Shown in pieces: positions 24,227-37,147 of a DNA stretch of 64,000 bases. The notes below the pieces were generated by a model. The model made no database searches. It was not told the origin of the DNA and saw only the letters and a program-made list of their open reading frames with translations. The translations under genes were made by a program, and so were the position numbers. The stretch is from contig NC_068558.1 of NCBI RefSeq assembly GCF_022201045.2, positions 51,625,501 through 51,689,500 on the forward strand. The letters run 5' to 3'. The stretch comes from Citrus sinensis (taxonomy: Eukaryota; Streptophyta; Magnoliopsida; Sapindales; Rutaceae). The first letter of the stretch is position 1; every line of letters starts with the position of its first letter.

Positions 24227-24868
24227 GATTGTACATATCAATTATACTCTTGTATAATATAAATTGTAATTTAAGCAATAATATCATGTCATAAAAAAAA
24301 AAAACTAGCTGAATTATTTTTAAAATAGTTAGATTTTCTTATCAAGAGGGATAATAATTTAACGGTACATATTTGTTGCATTATCCGATGCAACAGAAAA
24401 GTTAAAGCGATCCCTTCTTTTAATTGCTGGTAATGCGTGATTGATTTGCACAAATATTGGGTTTCTATATATATATTTTTTAATAAGAAATATGGGTTAA
24501 TTAATTGAAGAGAAAAAAGAAAAAGAGGGAGAATGGGAGACACATGAAAATGACACAAAGGGCCCAGAATACGGAAAAGACGAGAAAGATTTGGTTTCCC
24601 TGTGGAAGAGAGAATTGAATAAACAGAAGAAAAGACAAAAAGGGGAGGCCAATTTCGTCAATTAAGCCAACGGTAATAATAATAACAACGTCACTTTTTT
24701 CTTTCCCTCTGTCTGTTTCTCGCATACTTTGATGACTTACATGTCTTGCCTTAGCTTCAAAGTCTTCCTTTCTCGATCAAAATCTTCATCATTTCAACCA
24801 CCGAATAGAGGCATAAGACTAAGAGACCTAAACTCAAAACAAAGCAAAGCAACTCATTTTCTTCAACA

Positions 24869-26740
24869 ATGGCAGATTCCGAACACTCGTTCGCCAAAAC
24901 CCGTTTGCCTGGGGAGCTAAATTCATCTGCTGAACTAAAAGGCAGGAAATCAGTTGGGCAAGTTAAGTCCTTTACTCACTTTTTGGGTAAGTTTCTTTTC
25001 TTTGCCCTGTTTCTAATTGCTATTCCACTTTTCCCTTCACAAGCTCCTGATTTCATCAATCAAACTGTACTCACCAAGTTTTGGGAGCTTGTTCATCTTT
25101 TATTCGTTGGCCTTGCTGTGTCCTATGGCTTATTTTGTCGTCGAAATGATGATGGCGACATTGAAACTCATTCTAATAACACCGATGATTCGTACTCATA
25201 CGTGTCTAGAGTGCTTCATGTTTCTTCTCTCTTTGATAATGGGTTTGATAATTCGTATGGATTTAATGAAAAATATGCTTACCAAACTGGGTGTTCTGAT
25301 AGTGGAAGCTCTGTGATTGGTGACCAGAGCAAAGTCAGATCTTTGAATCCTGAAGTTTGGTTTCAAAACCCCAGTGGGTGTGGTGAGAATAATGTGAGTC
25401 AAGCATGGAATTATTCACAGTATGTTCAGTCTGAATCAATGGTTGTAGTGAATCAAGAAAATTGTGCTGTCAATGAATATGGTGAATCTGAGTTGATGAT
25501 GGATCACAAACCTTTGGGTTTACCTGTTAGGAGTCTGAGATCGGGAGTAAGAAACCAAGATTTTTCTGAAATTAATAATGGGACTGAGTCTAGTTCAGTT
25601 TCGACTTCTTCGTCAATTAGTCCTAAGGAGAGCATCGAGAACACATTTGGTGAAGTGAGTCCTTTGAACTTGGAGAACAAGTGCAATGAAGGTGAAAGTG
25701 CTGCATTATCTTCGCCAATTCCATGGCGTTCGATATCTGGCAGAATGGAAATGAGAGAAAATGTGGGTATTGCTTCTCATCCTTCTCATTTTAGGCCTCA
25801 CTCGGTTGATGAAACTCAGTTTGAATCACTGAAATCGCAGTCCTTTTGGTCCACTGAAAATTTTTCTTCCCAAATCAGTTCAATGTCTGATTCACCAAAT
25901 AGGCTTTCTCCCTCCCATGCTGTTAGTTCAGAGTTAGAAAACCAGGAAATGGAAGACTTGGGAGAAGAACAGAGTTATCGGAATTCTTATCCTCCAGCTA
26001 ATATGCCTACAAATGGTAAAGCTTCACTAAATGCATTCCATATTAGACGTTATACTAGTGGCTCTTTGTTTGAGAAGAATGTACAGAAAAGCTTTGAAGA
26101 TAACTCGAAGAATAGGGATGAGAGCCAAAGAAAGGATCAATTGGATAATCAAGAGTGGAGATCAGGTTCTTTGAAATGGAATGGAAGTTTGGACAAAGCT
26201 TCATCAAGGGGTAAATCCGTTAGGACTTTTAGATCTCGCAGATATGAACCTGAGGCAGCGAAAAGGGGAGAGAAATCTGGGAATTGTATTAGCAATGATG
26301 TTGGGAAGCCAAAGGAAGAAATTGAGGCAGTGTGCAAAGGAAAAAGTGAAATGGCAAATGGAGGCCTTGATAATCTATCAGCTAGTGCCAAAAAACAGGA
26401 TGTTGATTATCACTTTCCTATGCCAAAGCCAACACATTCTCAGTTTCAGAAGAGGAAGAATAAAGAACATAGTCAGAGGGTTGCTGTAGAATCTAAAGAA
26501 ATATCAGAGAGTAAGGCTGAAAATTATGAAGTCAAGTCTGATGAAGGGTCTATGACTAACAGTGGAAATGATGCTGAACCTGATCCGATGACTAACAGTG
26601 GAAATGATGCTGAACCTGATCCTAATGAGGTTGATAAGAAAGCAGGAGAATTCATAGCCAGATTTAGAGAGCAGATCAGGCTTCAGAAAATGGCATCAAT
26701 CAGCAAATCCAGAGGGCATAAGCATCACCATTTTAGATGA
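24869..26740 (+). CDS. DUF4408/DUF761-type plant membrane protein, function unknown
   Basis: A single open frame of 623 residues without introns. Two hydrophobic segments near residues 38-55 and 70-89 suggest an N-terminal membrane anchor, like the DUF4408 region of this plant family. A long, polar, serine-rich and probably disordered middle follows. The C-terminus has EVDKKAGEFIARFREQIRLQ at about 587-606, the short DUF761 motif found at the end of these proteins, then a basic/histidine tail (GHKHHHFR). Residues 562-585 are a perfect 12-residue duplication (MTNSGNDAEPDP twice) encoded by a 36-bp tandem repeat at 26552-26623. The biochemical role is not known. The start is the first ATG in frame, preceded by an A/C-rich leader (CAACAATGG). 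Confidence is high for a real gene, moderate for the family name. Confidence 0.85.
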   Translation: MADSEHSFAKTRLPGELNSSAELKGRKSVGQVKSFTHFLGKFLFFALFLIAIPLFPSQAPDFINQTVLTKFWELVHLLFVGLAVSYGLFCRRNDDGDIETHSNNTDDSYSYVSRVLHVSSLFDNGFDNSYGFNEKYAYQTGCSDSGSSVIGDQSKVRSLNPEVWFQNPSGCGENNVSQAWNYSQYVQSESMVVVNQENCAVNEYGESELMMDHKPLGLPVRSLRSGVRNQDFSEINNGTESSSVSTSSSISPKESIENTFGEVSPLNLENKCNEGESAALSSPIPWRSISGRMEMRENVGIASHPSHFRPHSVDETQFESLKSQSFWSTENFSSQISSMSDSPNRLSPSHAVSSELENQEMEDLGEEQSYRNSYPPANMPTNGKASLNAFHIRRYTSGSLFEKNVQKSFEDNSKNRDESQRKDQLDNQEWRSGSLKWNGSLDKASSRGKSVRTFRSRRYEPEAAKRGEKSGNCISNDVGKPKEEIEAVCKGKSEMANGGLDNLSASAKKQDVDYHFPMPKPTHSQFQKRKNKEHSQRVAVESKEISESKAENYEVKSDEGSMTNSGNDAEPDPMTNSGNDAEPDPNEVDKKAGEFIARFREQIRLQKMASISKSRGHKHHHFR

Positions 26741-29177
26741 GTACAACATGCTCATGGTGCTCTGTAGATTTCTAACAGTTTTTTTAAGTCTGTCGAATTT
26801 CCATTTCTTAATTTCCCTATGCACATTTTTTTACATCTTTTATACCTTTTTATGTGTTTTTTGATTATATAGTGATGAAGGTGGAAGTTTGTGCCTTTGT
26901 GGCCTCTGTATCCACCAACTTCACAGAAGAATCACAACTGCCATTCCTAGTTTCCTGTGAATGAGTTTCTTATGTATTTCGCTTTATTTTTTTTTAATTT
27001 AGTCCTTGAAAACTTCAACCTTCAAATTATGAATTTTTTTGCTTACAATTTCTGTAGACTATGTGCAGCTTTTACTTAGCTTTTAAAATTCCTATTTAGC
27101 TTCTTCAGAAGAGCACAAGTTCTCTGCCTTAGCATTTCAAACAAGTCGCTGCTTTGACATGGACCACTGGAGGGTTAAGAAGAATGATGTGGAAAAGAGA
27201 AGAAATACTCAGTAGGTTTCAAGAACTTTATGTAGCCCACATGCCCTAAAATTTAACCGAGATTAGTTTCCTTTATCAATGTGATTGAAGTTGTTTTGAA
27301 TTTGCGAAGTTTTTCTCGTTCTGTTAATGGCTCTGGTATCTTTTTAAATGGTTTGGAAATGTTATGAGACGAGGAGAAAGTATAGTTACGCATACAGATC
27401 GAAAAATGTATAACCCTCATGAAGTGTGTTACATAATAATCATTCATTGCATACGACAGGGATGCTGAGGCCTCCGAAACAACATACAGTGAATTATATC
27501 TTATAGGAAATAGACCCGACTTGCGCTCGTATTTGCCAAAACTAATCTTTCAGTTATATGTATGCGTAGGTGATTTTGGTGATGCCTCCATACTACAGCT
27601 AACAGGGTGCTCATTTTATATATACCAGGTCTATTAGACCAATTAAGAAAAGAAAATAATAATCATTGTAACCAATTTTCATTTTAATTGCGAAAATATC
27701 CAATAAATAAAATTTGTTACATGTCAGTATAGAAGCCCATTGCTTCTGCAGATGTCTGGTGTTCATCCTAATCAGAATACAAAACATTGTTATGGGTGAG
27801 AATTTTACTTGAATGGCCTTACATCCATCCAGTTGCAGATAAATAAGAATCCAGTTAAACATGTGTATCTAGATGTATAATCATTCTCACGTCGTATCTT
27901 TTAAAACAAAGATTTCTTGTACACGTCATACAGTGTATTAGTTAATTGAACAAAAAATGATAAAAACATTAACACACCACTATATGATGTATAAAACGAA
28001 TCTATATTTTAAAAGATACGAGCAGTTGCACTATATATATATATATATATATATCATCTAACACATTGACTGTGTAGTGTGTATAGATAGATAAACTAGT
28101 ACGGCCTCTACTGTTAACTTTCTTTGTTGCATCTACTCGGTCATTCTGCTTGGATGACTCGTGTAAAATTAAGAAGAAATTTTAATTAGGACAAAAAAAT
28201 CTTAGTATGGTGTGAAACTGAAAATCCGTAGCTAGATATCTAAAACAGTGCTGGATTTTGAACCGTTTTAATCTTTTTACGCCTGGATCATAACTGGTGT
28301 TGTGCCCAACGATCATAAACGGTTATTTCCTTGCTTATCAAGTTACATTTGACGTTTTGGCGCCGAAAGATTTTCTATCTGAACATCGAATGAAACCAAT
28401 TCCAAGAGTTTAAAATATATATAAAAAAAAAAAATGAACTAAGACTGCACAATTAGCGCGAAGGCTTCCAAAACGGTGGCGTTATCAGCGTTTTGCTGAC
28501 ACAAGATTAAACCGCCAAGCCAAAACGGTGTTGTTAATCAAAATCGAATAGGTCTTCCAACGGAGGGAAGATAACCAACCGTATTTAGTCAACGGGGCCG
28601 TCAAAATAGGGTCCGACAATCCTCTTATTCCGTTCCGTTTCGAAACGGAGATAAATGAAAAAATAAATAAAATGTTGAGTTCCTTCACTCAAATGACGCG
28701 CAGCGTTAATTTCGTTTTCGAGGGTTTGTTGACAGAAAAGGAAAGCTGAAGAAGTCTAAAGGAGCTGAATAAAGGTAACACAGGAAAAAAGGAAAAAAAA
28801 AAAAAAAAAGGAAACAACTTTCTTTAAAATCTTGTCCGAGTTGGACAATTAGCTCCACAATATTCGCAATCTCTCCTATTTCCTCTTTTGTTCTTCGATT
28901 TTGTCGCATCCGGTTTGAAGAATCTTACTCTTTTTGTCTTTAGTTTTCTGGGAAACTTTCATCAACAACAAGCACATTCTTGAATCAATGAATTTTTCTT
29001 TTTTAATCTTATTTACCCCGATTCGACTTCAGAATCATAACTTTTCTTGTCGTATGTTTTCGATTCTAATCTCGAATTGTGTATGCTGATTCGAGTTTAT
29101 TTTCCTTTGAAGATTTTTTAGTAATTTACGATTAATTGTTCGATTATTATTATTATTATTATTACTCGGCTTGAGGA
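26741..29177. other. 3' UTR, gene-free DNA and promoter of the phosphatase gene
   Basis: No exons recognised. There is a (TA)n run at about 28030-28053 and an A-run near 28794-28809. The last ~400 bases are the probable 5' UTR/promoter of the phosphatase gene, including an ATT triplet run at about 29145-29163. Confidence 0.4.
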
Positions 29178-31815
29178 ATGTATATTGAGGAAGTGAAAAG
29201 CTGGGAAGATCAAGATCACGATCAACTAAACGGTGATCTTTCTTGTACTAAAGACGTTGTCGTTTCGGATGCTAAACGCATTTTGGTTGGAGCGGGAGCT
29301 CGCGTTCTTTTTTACCCGACTCTGTTGTATAATGTTGTCCGAAACAAAATTCAATCTGAATTTCGATGGTGGGATCGAGTCGACCAGGTATAATTCGCTC
29401 ACTATAAGATTAATTTATATAAAATTCCCATTATTATTATTTTTTAGCTACTGCAATTAATTTTTTTATTGAATTTTTAGATTTTATTGTTGTGACATGA
29501 TAGTGCATTATATATAATTAACATACTGCATATCGCCGTGTTTATAAGGCTTTTTTTCCCCCTTTGAATAGATGATTTTGTCAAAGAATTTTTTTTTTTT
29601 TTTGGTCCAAAAAAAAACAAAAACTCATGGGATTTTATGTTTATATCTTCTCAATCCTTGTGTTGATGGGTTATTGTATCAGTTTATTATTTTAGGTGCT
29701 GTTCCATTTCCCGCTGATGTTCTGCGCTTGAAGGAACTTGGTGTTTCTGGAGTGGTGACATTAAACGAATCATATGAAACATTGGTCCCAACATCGCTAT
29801 ATCATGTGAGTATATAATTTGGGTTCATAGTTTCATTAATTGTGGCTGCTTCAATCTAAGCAATAGCTAAAAGCTCTAGAAGGTTGCCTTCACAAGCATT
29901 TTCTAGTAACCAGACTATTTGCTGTCTCCCGATGTTGCTATGCTTAACCACTTCATCAGAGCTTGGCCCCCAAACTGCCACTTTATTCATGGTCTTTTGG
30001 CTTATGTTAGGCATTCACTATGTAGTTGTAACACAACCCTACCAAGCTGCCTCTGAGTGAGAGTGATTTACAAGGATGTACTCGTTTAACCTGGCTAGCA
30101 ATCTCAAGATAAGCATCTTCCAGTTTGCTTCTATTGCGGAAGTACTATTTTTCGCAAGATCCATCATCTGCGTTTGTATTTGTCTTTAAACAGAGATAGT
30201 CCTGCATTTTTCTAGCATCTTATTTGCTGCGAAATTCTACAATCTTTTGTTGTATTTTCTCCAGTACATCATGCTGAGACGCTATATAGGATTTGGACAT
30301 TTGGTTATGGTTTTTATATACATTTTGGCTTAACCTGATTTAGAAATGTACCAGATCAGCGGTACTCTGAACTTTTTCATTTGTTTCCATATATGTATGC
30401 CTCAATGCTTATAAACTATTTATTTAACTGTTTCTTTAGGATCACAACATTGATCATCTGGTGATTCCGACAAGAGACTATCTTTTTGCTCCTTCATTTG
30501 CTGACATATGCCAAGCTGTAGATTTTATACATGGTATTGCTCTCTTAAAATTGTATGCTTTGCAAGGATGTGTCATTCATTGCTTGTGAACTGCTTAAGT
30601 TTAAGATCCTATTAAGTTAAATGTTGCAACTTGAATGAAGTTATATGTTAGGATTTGCATTGTGTTCCACTTTCAATAATTGAGCCATAGATTGAGTCTC
30701 ATTTCTAACATCATAATTCAATGGGTTCTGCCAATTTAATATTGAAAAGCCACTAAATTAAAGCCCTGCTCTGTCTTCTTCTCTTTTTCCAAATTGGTGG
30801 TGTCCTTCCATACAATAACCAGCTGTTGATTTCTATTTTGAGGGATGCAAAGCAAATTGTTTGAGAACCAAGCCGCAACTGGAGGTGCCTTGTTGACTTA
30901 TTTAACAATTGTCTTATTCTCTCTTGGTTGCTTTAAGTAAACAATTGATCTGCAATATGATTTCTGAGTGGCATTATTTTATATATAATTGGTCTTGCTG
31001 GCATAGCTTTAATACTATCTCACTGCTCTTACCCAGCAGAGTTACTCTAACTTTGCAATCCTTCATTATGTTACTAATGTATACTTATTTATGCTTGTGT
31101 CTTTTGAAGAAAATGCATCTCTCGGGAAGACAACATATGTTCACTGCAAAGCAGGTCGAGGGCGTAGCACAACCATTGTTCTCTGCTACCTGGTGTGTAC
31201 TGATAATAAATTCAATCTAATTATGAGATACTTTGCAATTTCAACTCAAATTGAGATTGCAGTTTTCATTACAGGTGGAGCACAGACAAATGGCTCCTGA
31301 AGCTGCATACGAGTATGTGAGATCTATCAGGCCGAGGGTACTTTTGGCCTCTTCCCAGTGGCAGGTATGGAATGGTCCGGAATTCAAGCATTCCTTTAAT
31401 GAAGTTTATTCCTGAGTTCACTTGCTGCAATGTCATAATGCAGGCTGTTCAAGACTACTATCTTCAAAAGGTGAAGAAAATTGGAAACTCTGACTGCATT
31501 ACATTAAGGACATCTCTACCTTTCCCTGTGGATCAGGACTCAGAATCCTTTGACGACGGCTCTGTAGTGGTTGTAACCGAAACGGACCTTGATGGATATG
31601 ATGCTAGCTATGACTCAGGTGTAGCAGGGAATCATAGGTTGGCAGAATTGAGCTTGGCTTGCAAGGTTCAGTTTGCTAGTCAATCAGCTATCGCTAGACT
31701 ATCATGTCTCTGGCCTCGGTGGCAGGAGGACCATAAAACGTCAAGACAGAAGCTCAGAAACTCAGTGGGGAATGATCAATTAGGGAGTCTTAGTGTTGAC
31801 ATCTGGGTTTATTGA
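29178..31815 (+). CDS. PTPMT1: PTPMT1-type dual-specificity phosphatase (phosphatidylglycerophosphate phosphatase family)
   Basis: Six exons (29178-29387, 29683-29805, 30440-30533, 31110-31192, 31275-31364, 31444-31815) encode 323 residues. The CX5R phosphatase loop is HCKAGRGRS, with Cys155 as nucleophile and Arg161. Asp124 in PTRDY is the likely general acid. The N-terminal ARVLFYPTLLYN region near 40-55 and the RWWDRVD segment near 64-69 are typical of PTPMT1 proteins. In animals and Arabidopsis these dephosphorylate phosphatidylglycerophosphate in mitochondria during phosphatidylglycerol/cardiolipin synthesis. The ~125-residue last exon, after the catalytic domain, is plant-specific and acidic, with no recognised domain. 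The next gene, FKBP20-2, is on the same strand 2.8 kb downstream. Substrate is inferred from the family. Confidence 0.92.
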
Positions 31816-34605
31816 GATGCCGATATCTATTGCCACTGTTCCATCTAATTTTTCGTGCTTATATTTTTATTGAATGCAAGTTGATGAAATGCTATGTTTT
31901 TTGTTTTTTATATTTATTTCTTTGTTAAGTTGAGAATGAGAAGAATGACGGGAGAAGAGCCTTCTTGGTTTTGGTCCTTCCCACAAGGAAAGTCTTCGAG
32001 ATACCTGGGAGTTTAATGATGTATTTACCAATCGAGAATGGAAATAAGTTGAAATGGTAATTTTTTTTTGTTGTTGTTTAATTTGTATTTTTTGCATTGT
32101 TAAAAGATAATTTGGGAAAATTGAAAATGTATTGAGTAATCTTAGGAATGGAATTCTGATTCCTAATTGCTTAAGAATCAGAATCTCATTCTTGATTCCC
32201 AACAATAACAATCTAATTAATTTTATAAGAAAATAATGTAGTAATTCTTATTCTAATAATCTCATTCCCGTTATAAATTAATAAGCACTCTATAAATTAC
32301 ACAGTGGGTTTTTTCAATTATTTTTCCATGTAATATGATTGCAAACATACAAATCTATTCTCTTCTATATAATAATTCATGCTTTTTGTTATTTTAGTTA
32401 CACATGTCACTTTATATATTAGATGATGAATCTTATAACTAATAAAATTATTATAACATCTAATAAATGAAAGTGGCAAGTAAATTGATAGATGAATGTT
32501 TGATTTATTTTAAATGTTAGGGTAAGAACCGTATTAAAAAAATGGAATGTAATATAATCAATCATTCGCCTGCGTGTGGAGTTTGAGAGGTGAGGTTTAA
32601 GCATCAAATTTTGAAACTTTGAGGTCTTACTGTCGAATTAGTGACAATTTTTTTGTTTAAAGAAAAAAAAAATCATAATCATGTCATTGTAGCCGATGCC
32701 AATAATTTGTTTATTTTTGTTAGGATAAAAAAAAAATAAATGAAAGAAAGGTAAAAAAACATATCAAAGAAAACTGGGTCCGTTTGACATGCCCCACGGT
32801 ATCTTATACAACGCTTGCAAACAAGCAATACGACTGATTTTTAACCGGTTAATATAATAAAAATTATATTTTTATTATTTTCAATTCGAAAAGATATTGC
32901 AGAATTTTTATACTTTATAAACAGTACAAAAAATTACAAAAATAATATAATGGCCATGGCCGCCAAGATGCGTGCTGCGTAGAACAAAGACAAATCCAGC
33001 CAATTTTACAGCAATTTTCATCATCAAGATTAAGTAATTAATTAGTATCAACTACTACCATCAAAAGCAAAAGTCAAAACTCTCAAGTCCCAATACACTG
33101 AAAACTAGCGAACAAGCCGATGGCTTATGGAGAAAAGGATAAAAATTTCATAATTAATAACAACTCTTACCTCAAATTCTAATTTCTTTTCTCCTCCCAC
33201 AGAGTTGTTTCATCTAAAAAATAAATTTGAACTAATAAACATCTCAAGAGATATTTAATACAAGATATGAAAACAACAAGACAAAAACTAATTACATACA
33301 AATTTGTGCACAATTAAAATTCACAATTTGTTCATTAGTTATGTGTCATCCATAATTAGTTTTTGTGTGAAAAGTGTCAATTGACTTTATTATTTATTAT
33401 TAATGTGCTAATTTTATAACCTCTATCAATGAGTGACTCATCATTTAAAATACAAACTATATAAAGTGTAATATCACTCTTGATGGTATCCATAAAACCA
33501 TAATATTATGTGTAAAAAATAAGAGTGGTAATGTTAAAATCATGCTCACATGAGTGGAGAGGGAATTAGATTGTTATTATCAAACTATAATTAAAAAAAT
33601 AATAATGTTGAGTTTTTTTTTTTAATGATCGGATTATAATATTGAGTGTTGTTATACCATTAATCACAATTTCATATGTATAATATATATTATGCAATAG
33701 ACATTGAAGGCTAAATGAAATAATTTTTAACATGTTCAATTTCTATGAGATAATTTTACATGCATAAGAAGTCGTATGCATATTACTCAAAATATCATAA
33801 GAAAACTCGAAAAGATGGTACTTTATGTTTATACATTGTTACTCAAAAAATCAAATTAATACTCCATATGATGATGCTTTATATTATTTTCTACAAAATT
33901 AATTTTGTTCTATTGATTTTATTAAAAATTTGATGAGTAATTATAAAATTTGTTATATTAGTTATAATCGGTTTAGGATGAATTGGATTTATAAAAGTAT
34001 AAAAATTATGCTCATTAATATTAACTTTCCTTATTCAAATAAAAAAAAAAAAGGGCTAACGGTTCCCATTTTTATTTAACATTGTTCGTGTTACACCGAG
34101 GGGGTTTGATAATTTTATAATTTAAATAGCTTTATTTTGAAGTTAGGTAAAGAACAAGTAGCCATCTGATAATTGCCATTGGCTTTGCCATATAATCAAA
34201 TAATTCACAGCCCGCCCGTTTCGGTAGCCGGATTTAACTGCAAAATGTAGTGACCGTTGGATTGCCTCATTAGAAATCCAACAGCCAATGAATTTTAAAT
34301 AAAAAATTCAAATGCCGCTGTATCCTGTATGTGACACAGCGCCGCACGGCAAGATACAAAAGATTAATAAATAACTTAACTGTTAATTGATAGTTAATAA
34401 ATAAATAATTAATTAATCTTATTTATATATCACCCACGAATGAATCAACTGAAGTAATGATGTGGTTTCAATGATATTTATTATTATTATATTCAACAAG
34501 AGCAGGGACACATTTAACCAGCGACAGCGAGCCAAAGATAACACATAGCGATTAACTAGCAACAGGGAACGAGTATTTTCAGTTAGTACTAGGAAGTAGG
34601 AAGCT
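31816..34605. other. Gene-free DNA between PTPMT1 and FKBP20-2
   Basis: No exons recognised. A possibly decayed Tourist-like element lies at about 32012-32290, and a segment near 32800-32960 resembles one near 12040-12180. The last ~100 bases are the probable leader of FKBP20-2. Confidence 0.4.
32012..32290. mobile_element. Possible decayed Tourist-like MITE
   Basis: GATGTATTTACC with GAGAATGG on the left, and CTCATTCCCG with TTAATAAGCACT on the right, are loosely inverted. They resemble the ends and sub-terminal words of the Tourist element at 15509-16566. The match is weak and the borders uncertain. Confidence 0.3.
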
Positions 34606-36579
34606 ATGCAGATGATTTTGTCGTCATCTTCTTCTTCTCTACCTATCCCTTCGTTTCCTTGTAAGTTGCTATTCTCTCCCTCTCTTCGTGTTTACGTTAC
34701 ATGTTTATAGAATTTTTTTTTTTCATTTTCTGGGTAATTTTCGAGTTCGTGTTTGCTTGTGAGTTTGTCTCTGCACTGAAATTGGAATATGGGATTAAAA
34801 GCATTCGTTAGAGTATGGATTTTGGAAATTTTTACACAATACCCGAGCATTTCTTATGGGTTCAGTTTATTTGTCTAATTATTTTTCTGGGTATATGAAA
34901 AAACCTTCATTCGGATGATTTTTTGTAAATTACAATGTGAACGAAGGTGCTCCTGCTTCATTCGTATGATTTATCTATCCTCTTCTCTTTCCTTCCTTGT
35001 TAAATAAATGTGTTTCTTCTCAAATTTTCTTGCAGGTAAATGCTTTTCGACATTTCACGCTTTACGAACTTTCTTTCCTCAAAAGAAGCATATAGTGCGT
35101 TGCAGCTCAAGTCACAACTTGAAAGATAATGGGTTAGGACTTTGATCCCGGCTCCTTATTTTATCTATAACTTTGTGGGTTTCTTACTGTTATTTATCAT
35201 CTAATGTTTTGCCAAGTTTAGATTCCATTGCAAGGTAAAATTGAAGCGGAGGGTTGTCCCTTTCCTTTTGTTCTCATCTGGCTTGTTCCCAACTTTATCT
35301 GCTTCTGGAAAGACGAAGAGTAAGAACCCGTATGATGAAAAACGCTTGTTAGAACAAAACAAACGGATGCAGAAAGAAAATAGTGCGCCAGAAGGTTTTC
35401 CAAATTTTATTAGAGAAGGTCAGTTTCATGCAATCTCAGATTTTTCCATCTTCTGGAAACTATAGCATAACATCTTTAGAAATTGCCAGTTTTCTTTGAA
35501 TAATCAGTCTGGTGCAAAATCTTCAAATTGCAATGATATTACAGTAGCAGTATCTCTGTGTCTCTTTGAGAGTTTTGTCACAAATAGTTAGAGATTGGAG
35601 GAATCAGCAGTGATGTTTGTGGGTCTGTATCAGGTTTTGAAGTTAAGGTAGTAACATCAGAGAATTACACAAAGCGTGACTCGGGGCTTATATACCGGGA
35701 TTTTGAAGTTGGTAAAGGTGATTGCCCAAAGGATGGTCAGCAGGTTTTTCTTTTATCGTCTTTGGAAGCAATATCTTCTTGTTCTTGTTACGATATTTCA
35801 ATACGAGCAGTTTAAGAATCATTTTAAGAATTGGCTGCACATATTAAAACTGACTAGTTTAAAATGTTTTGACAATTTTACTCTGAGAAAAATTGGCTGT
35901 GATGAACAGAAGTAACAAATTTAAGCCATTAACCATAGAATACTTCTAGCCACTCATGAGCTGCACGACTTACTTGACATTCTTTGCAGGTAATTTTCCA
36001 CTATATTGGCTATAATGAGTCGGGCAGACGGATTGACAGCACCTACTTACAGGGTTCTCCTGCCAGAATTCGTATGGGCACTAATGCATTAGTTCCAGGT
36101 TGAAAGAGATAATCTGTAGAGAATTTAACAATTTACTGTGCATACAGAGATCATAAAAATGCTAGAAATTGCTGAAATAAAAACCCTATGCAGGATTTGA
36201 GGAAGGAATTCGAGACATGAGACCAGGAGGAAAAAGGAGGATAATCATTCCTCCAGAACTTGGACCACCAGTCAGTAACTGAAATTGTTCATCTCCTTTC
36301 ATCTTTGACTTTCAACATTCTTTCTGCCTCCTTTTCTTATATGCTGCCAATTAGTCAAATATATCAAGAATACACATGATCAGCATATGCATACTGCTAA
36401 ACTTTGCTCAAATACTGACTCGGAACTTCATCACTAAGTAACTATCTTGTATTATGCAGGTAGGGCCTTCTACATTTTTCAGCGCAAAACAGTTTGAAGT
36501 GTTCGATGTGGAGCTGCTAAGCGTTCAGGATTGTCAAAGGAGGACCATTGGCTTTTACTCTGATGTCGTGTGTAATTGA
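34606..36579 (+). CDS. FKBP20-2: FKBP-type peptidyl-prolyl isomerase FKBP20-2, thylakoid lumen
   Basis: Seven exons (34606-34660, 35036-35132, 35222-35418, 35634-35743, 35990-36098, 36194-36270, 36460-36579) encode 254 residues. The serine-rich N-terminus looks like a plastid transit peptide. [13 protein letters not shown] then resembles a twin-arginine lumen-targeting signal, followed by [17 protein letters not shown]. The FKBP fold spans about 137-238 ([11 protein letters not shown] to FDVELLSV). Two cysteines near the C-terminus (240 and 253) match the redox-active pair reported for Arabidopsis FKBP20-2, which supports photosystem II supercomplex accumulation. The exon 2/3 junction was chosen because only AG at 35220-35221 keeps the frame. 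A second in-frame ATG is at 34612. The downstream CAT9 gene converges, with 568 bases between stop codons. Confidence 0.92.
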
Positions 36580-37147
36580 TGGGGCTAATTTCTAATATTT
36601 CTTGTCTTTGATTTGCCTTCTCACTTCTGGAAATGTATCAGAGCTCCAATGAAAATTCATGTTTGCTAATTAAGCAATAGATTACGGCAAAAGTCCTCTA
36701 TGTCGTTTCAGTGCCAATATTTTCTTTCTTTTGGGCCTCTTGTTCAATCATGCATCCAATTTAGGTAAAAAGGAAATCGGCGGTTTTGAGGCCACGATCT
36801 CATTGAAGATTTTGGGATTTTTATAGCCGCGTCCACCAAAATCGAAAATAGTATGTGCGTTAACGACATTACCAAATATGCTAAGACAGTAAAAAGTCCC
36901 TTAAAATCATTATTCACATCCATAATGTTATGAGAAAGCAAATATTGTTAACATAGTGATGCAGCCTAATGATAAGAGAATATTTCCAAATTTTCCTTCA
37001 TCACATTTAGTTACCTATAATTTTAACAATACGTAGCCAAAAGAAGTATTATTGATACAAGGGGCTGGCCCATTCAGTATGTACAAGAAAAACTACATTG
37101 TGCACAAGTTACAGGCTCGAAGAGTCCTATATTTCATTATCATGTTG
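36580..37147. other. Convergent 3' UTR region
   Basis: Short spacer between the ends of FKBP20-2 (+) and CAT9 (-). It probably holds both 3' UTRs. No gene seen. Confidence 0.5.

Larger units (their letters stand above)
22605..24300 (+). mobile_element. tRNA-derived SINE, interrupted by an LTR
   Basis: An A-box-like TAGCCCAAGTGG lies at 22614-22625 and a B box GGTTCGAGTCT at 22658-22668. The body reads to TTGAGTGAAG at 22733 and resumes at about 24108 with GCAGTCTTTCTCCC and GACGTCCCTCGAATATT. These words are contiguous in the SINE copy near 50608-50880. The copy was therefore split by the insert at 22734-24102. The 3' end runs into TA-rich sequence, so its limit is approximate. Confidence 0.7.

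Noticed and set aside
35231-35240. Acceptor CAAG at 35231-35234 for FKBP20-2 exon 3
   Set aside because: Joining there to the 35132 donor gives an immediate stop; the AG at 35220-35221 keeps the frame.
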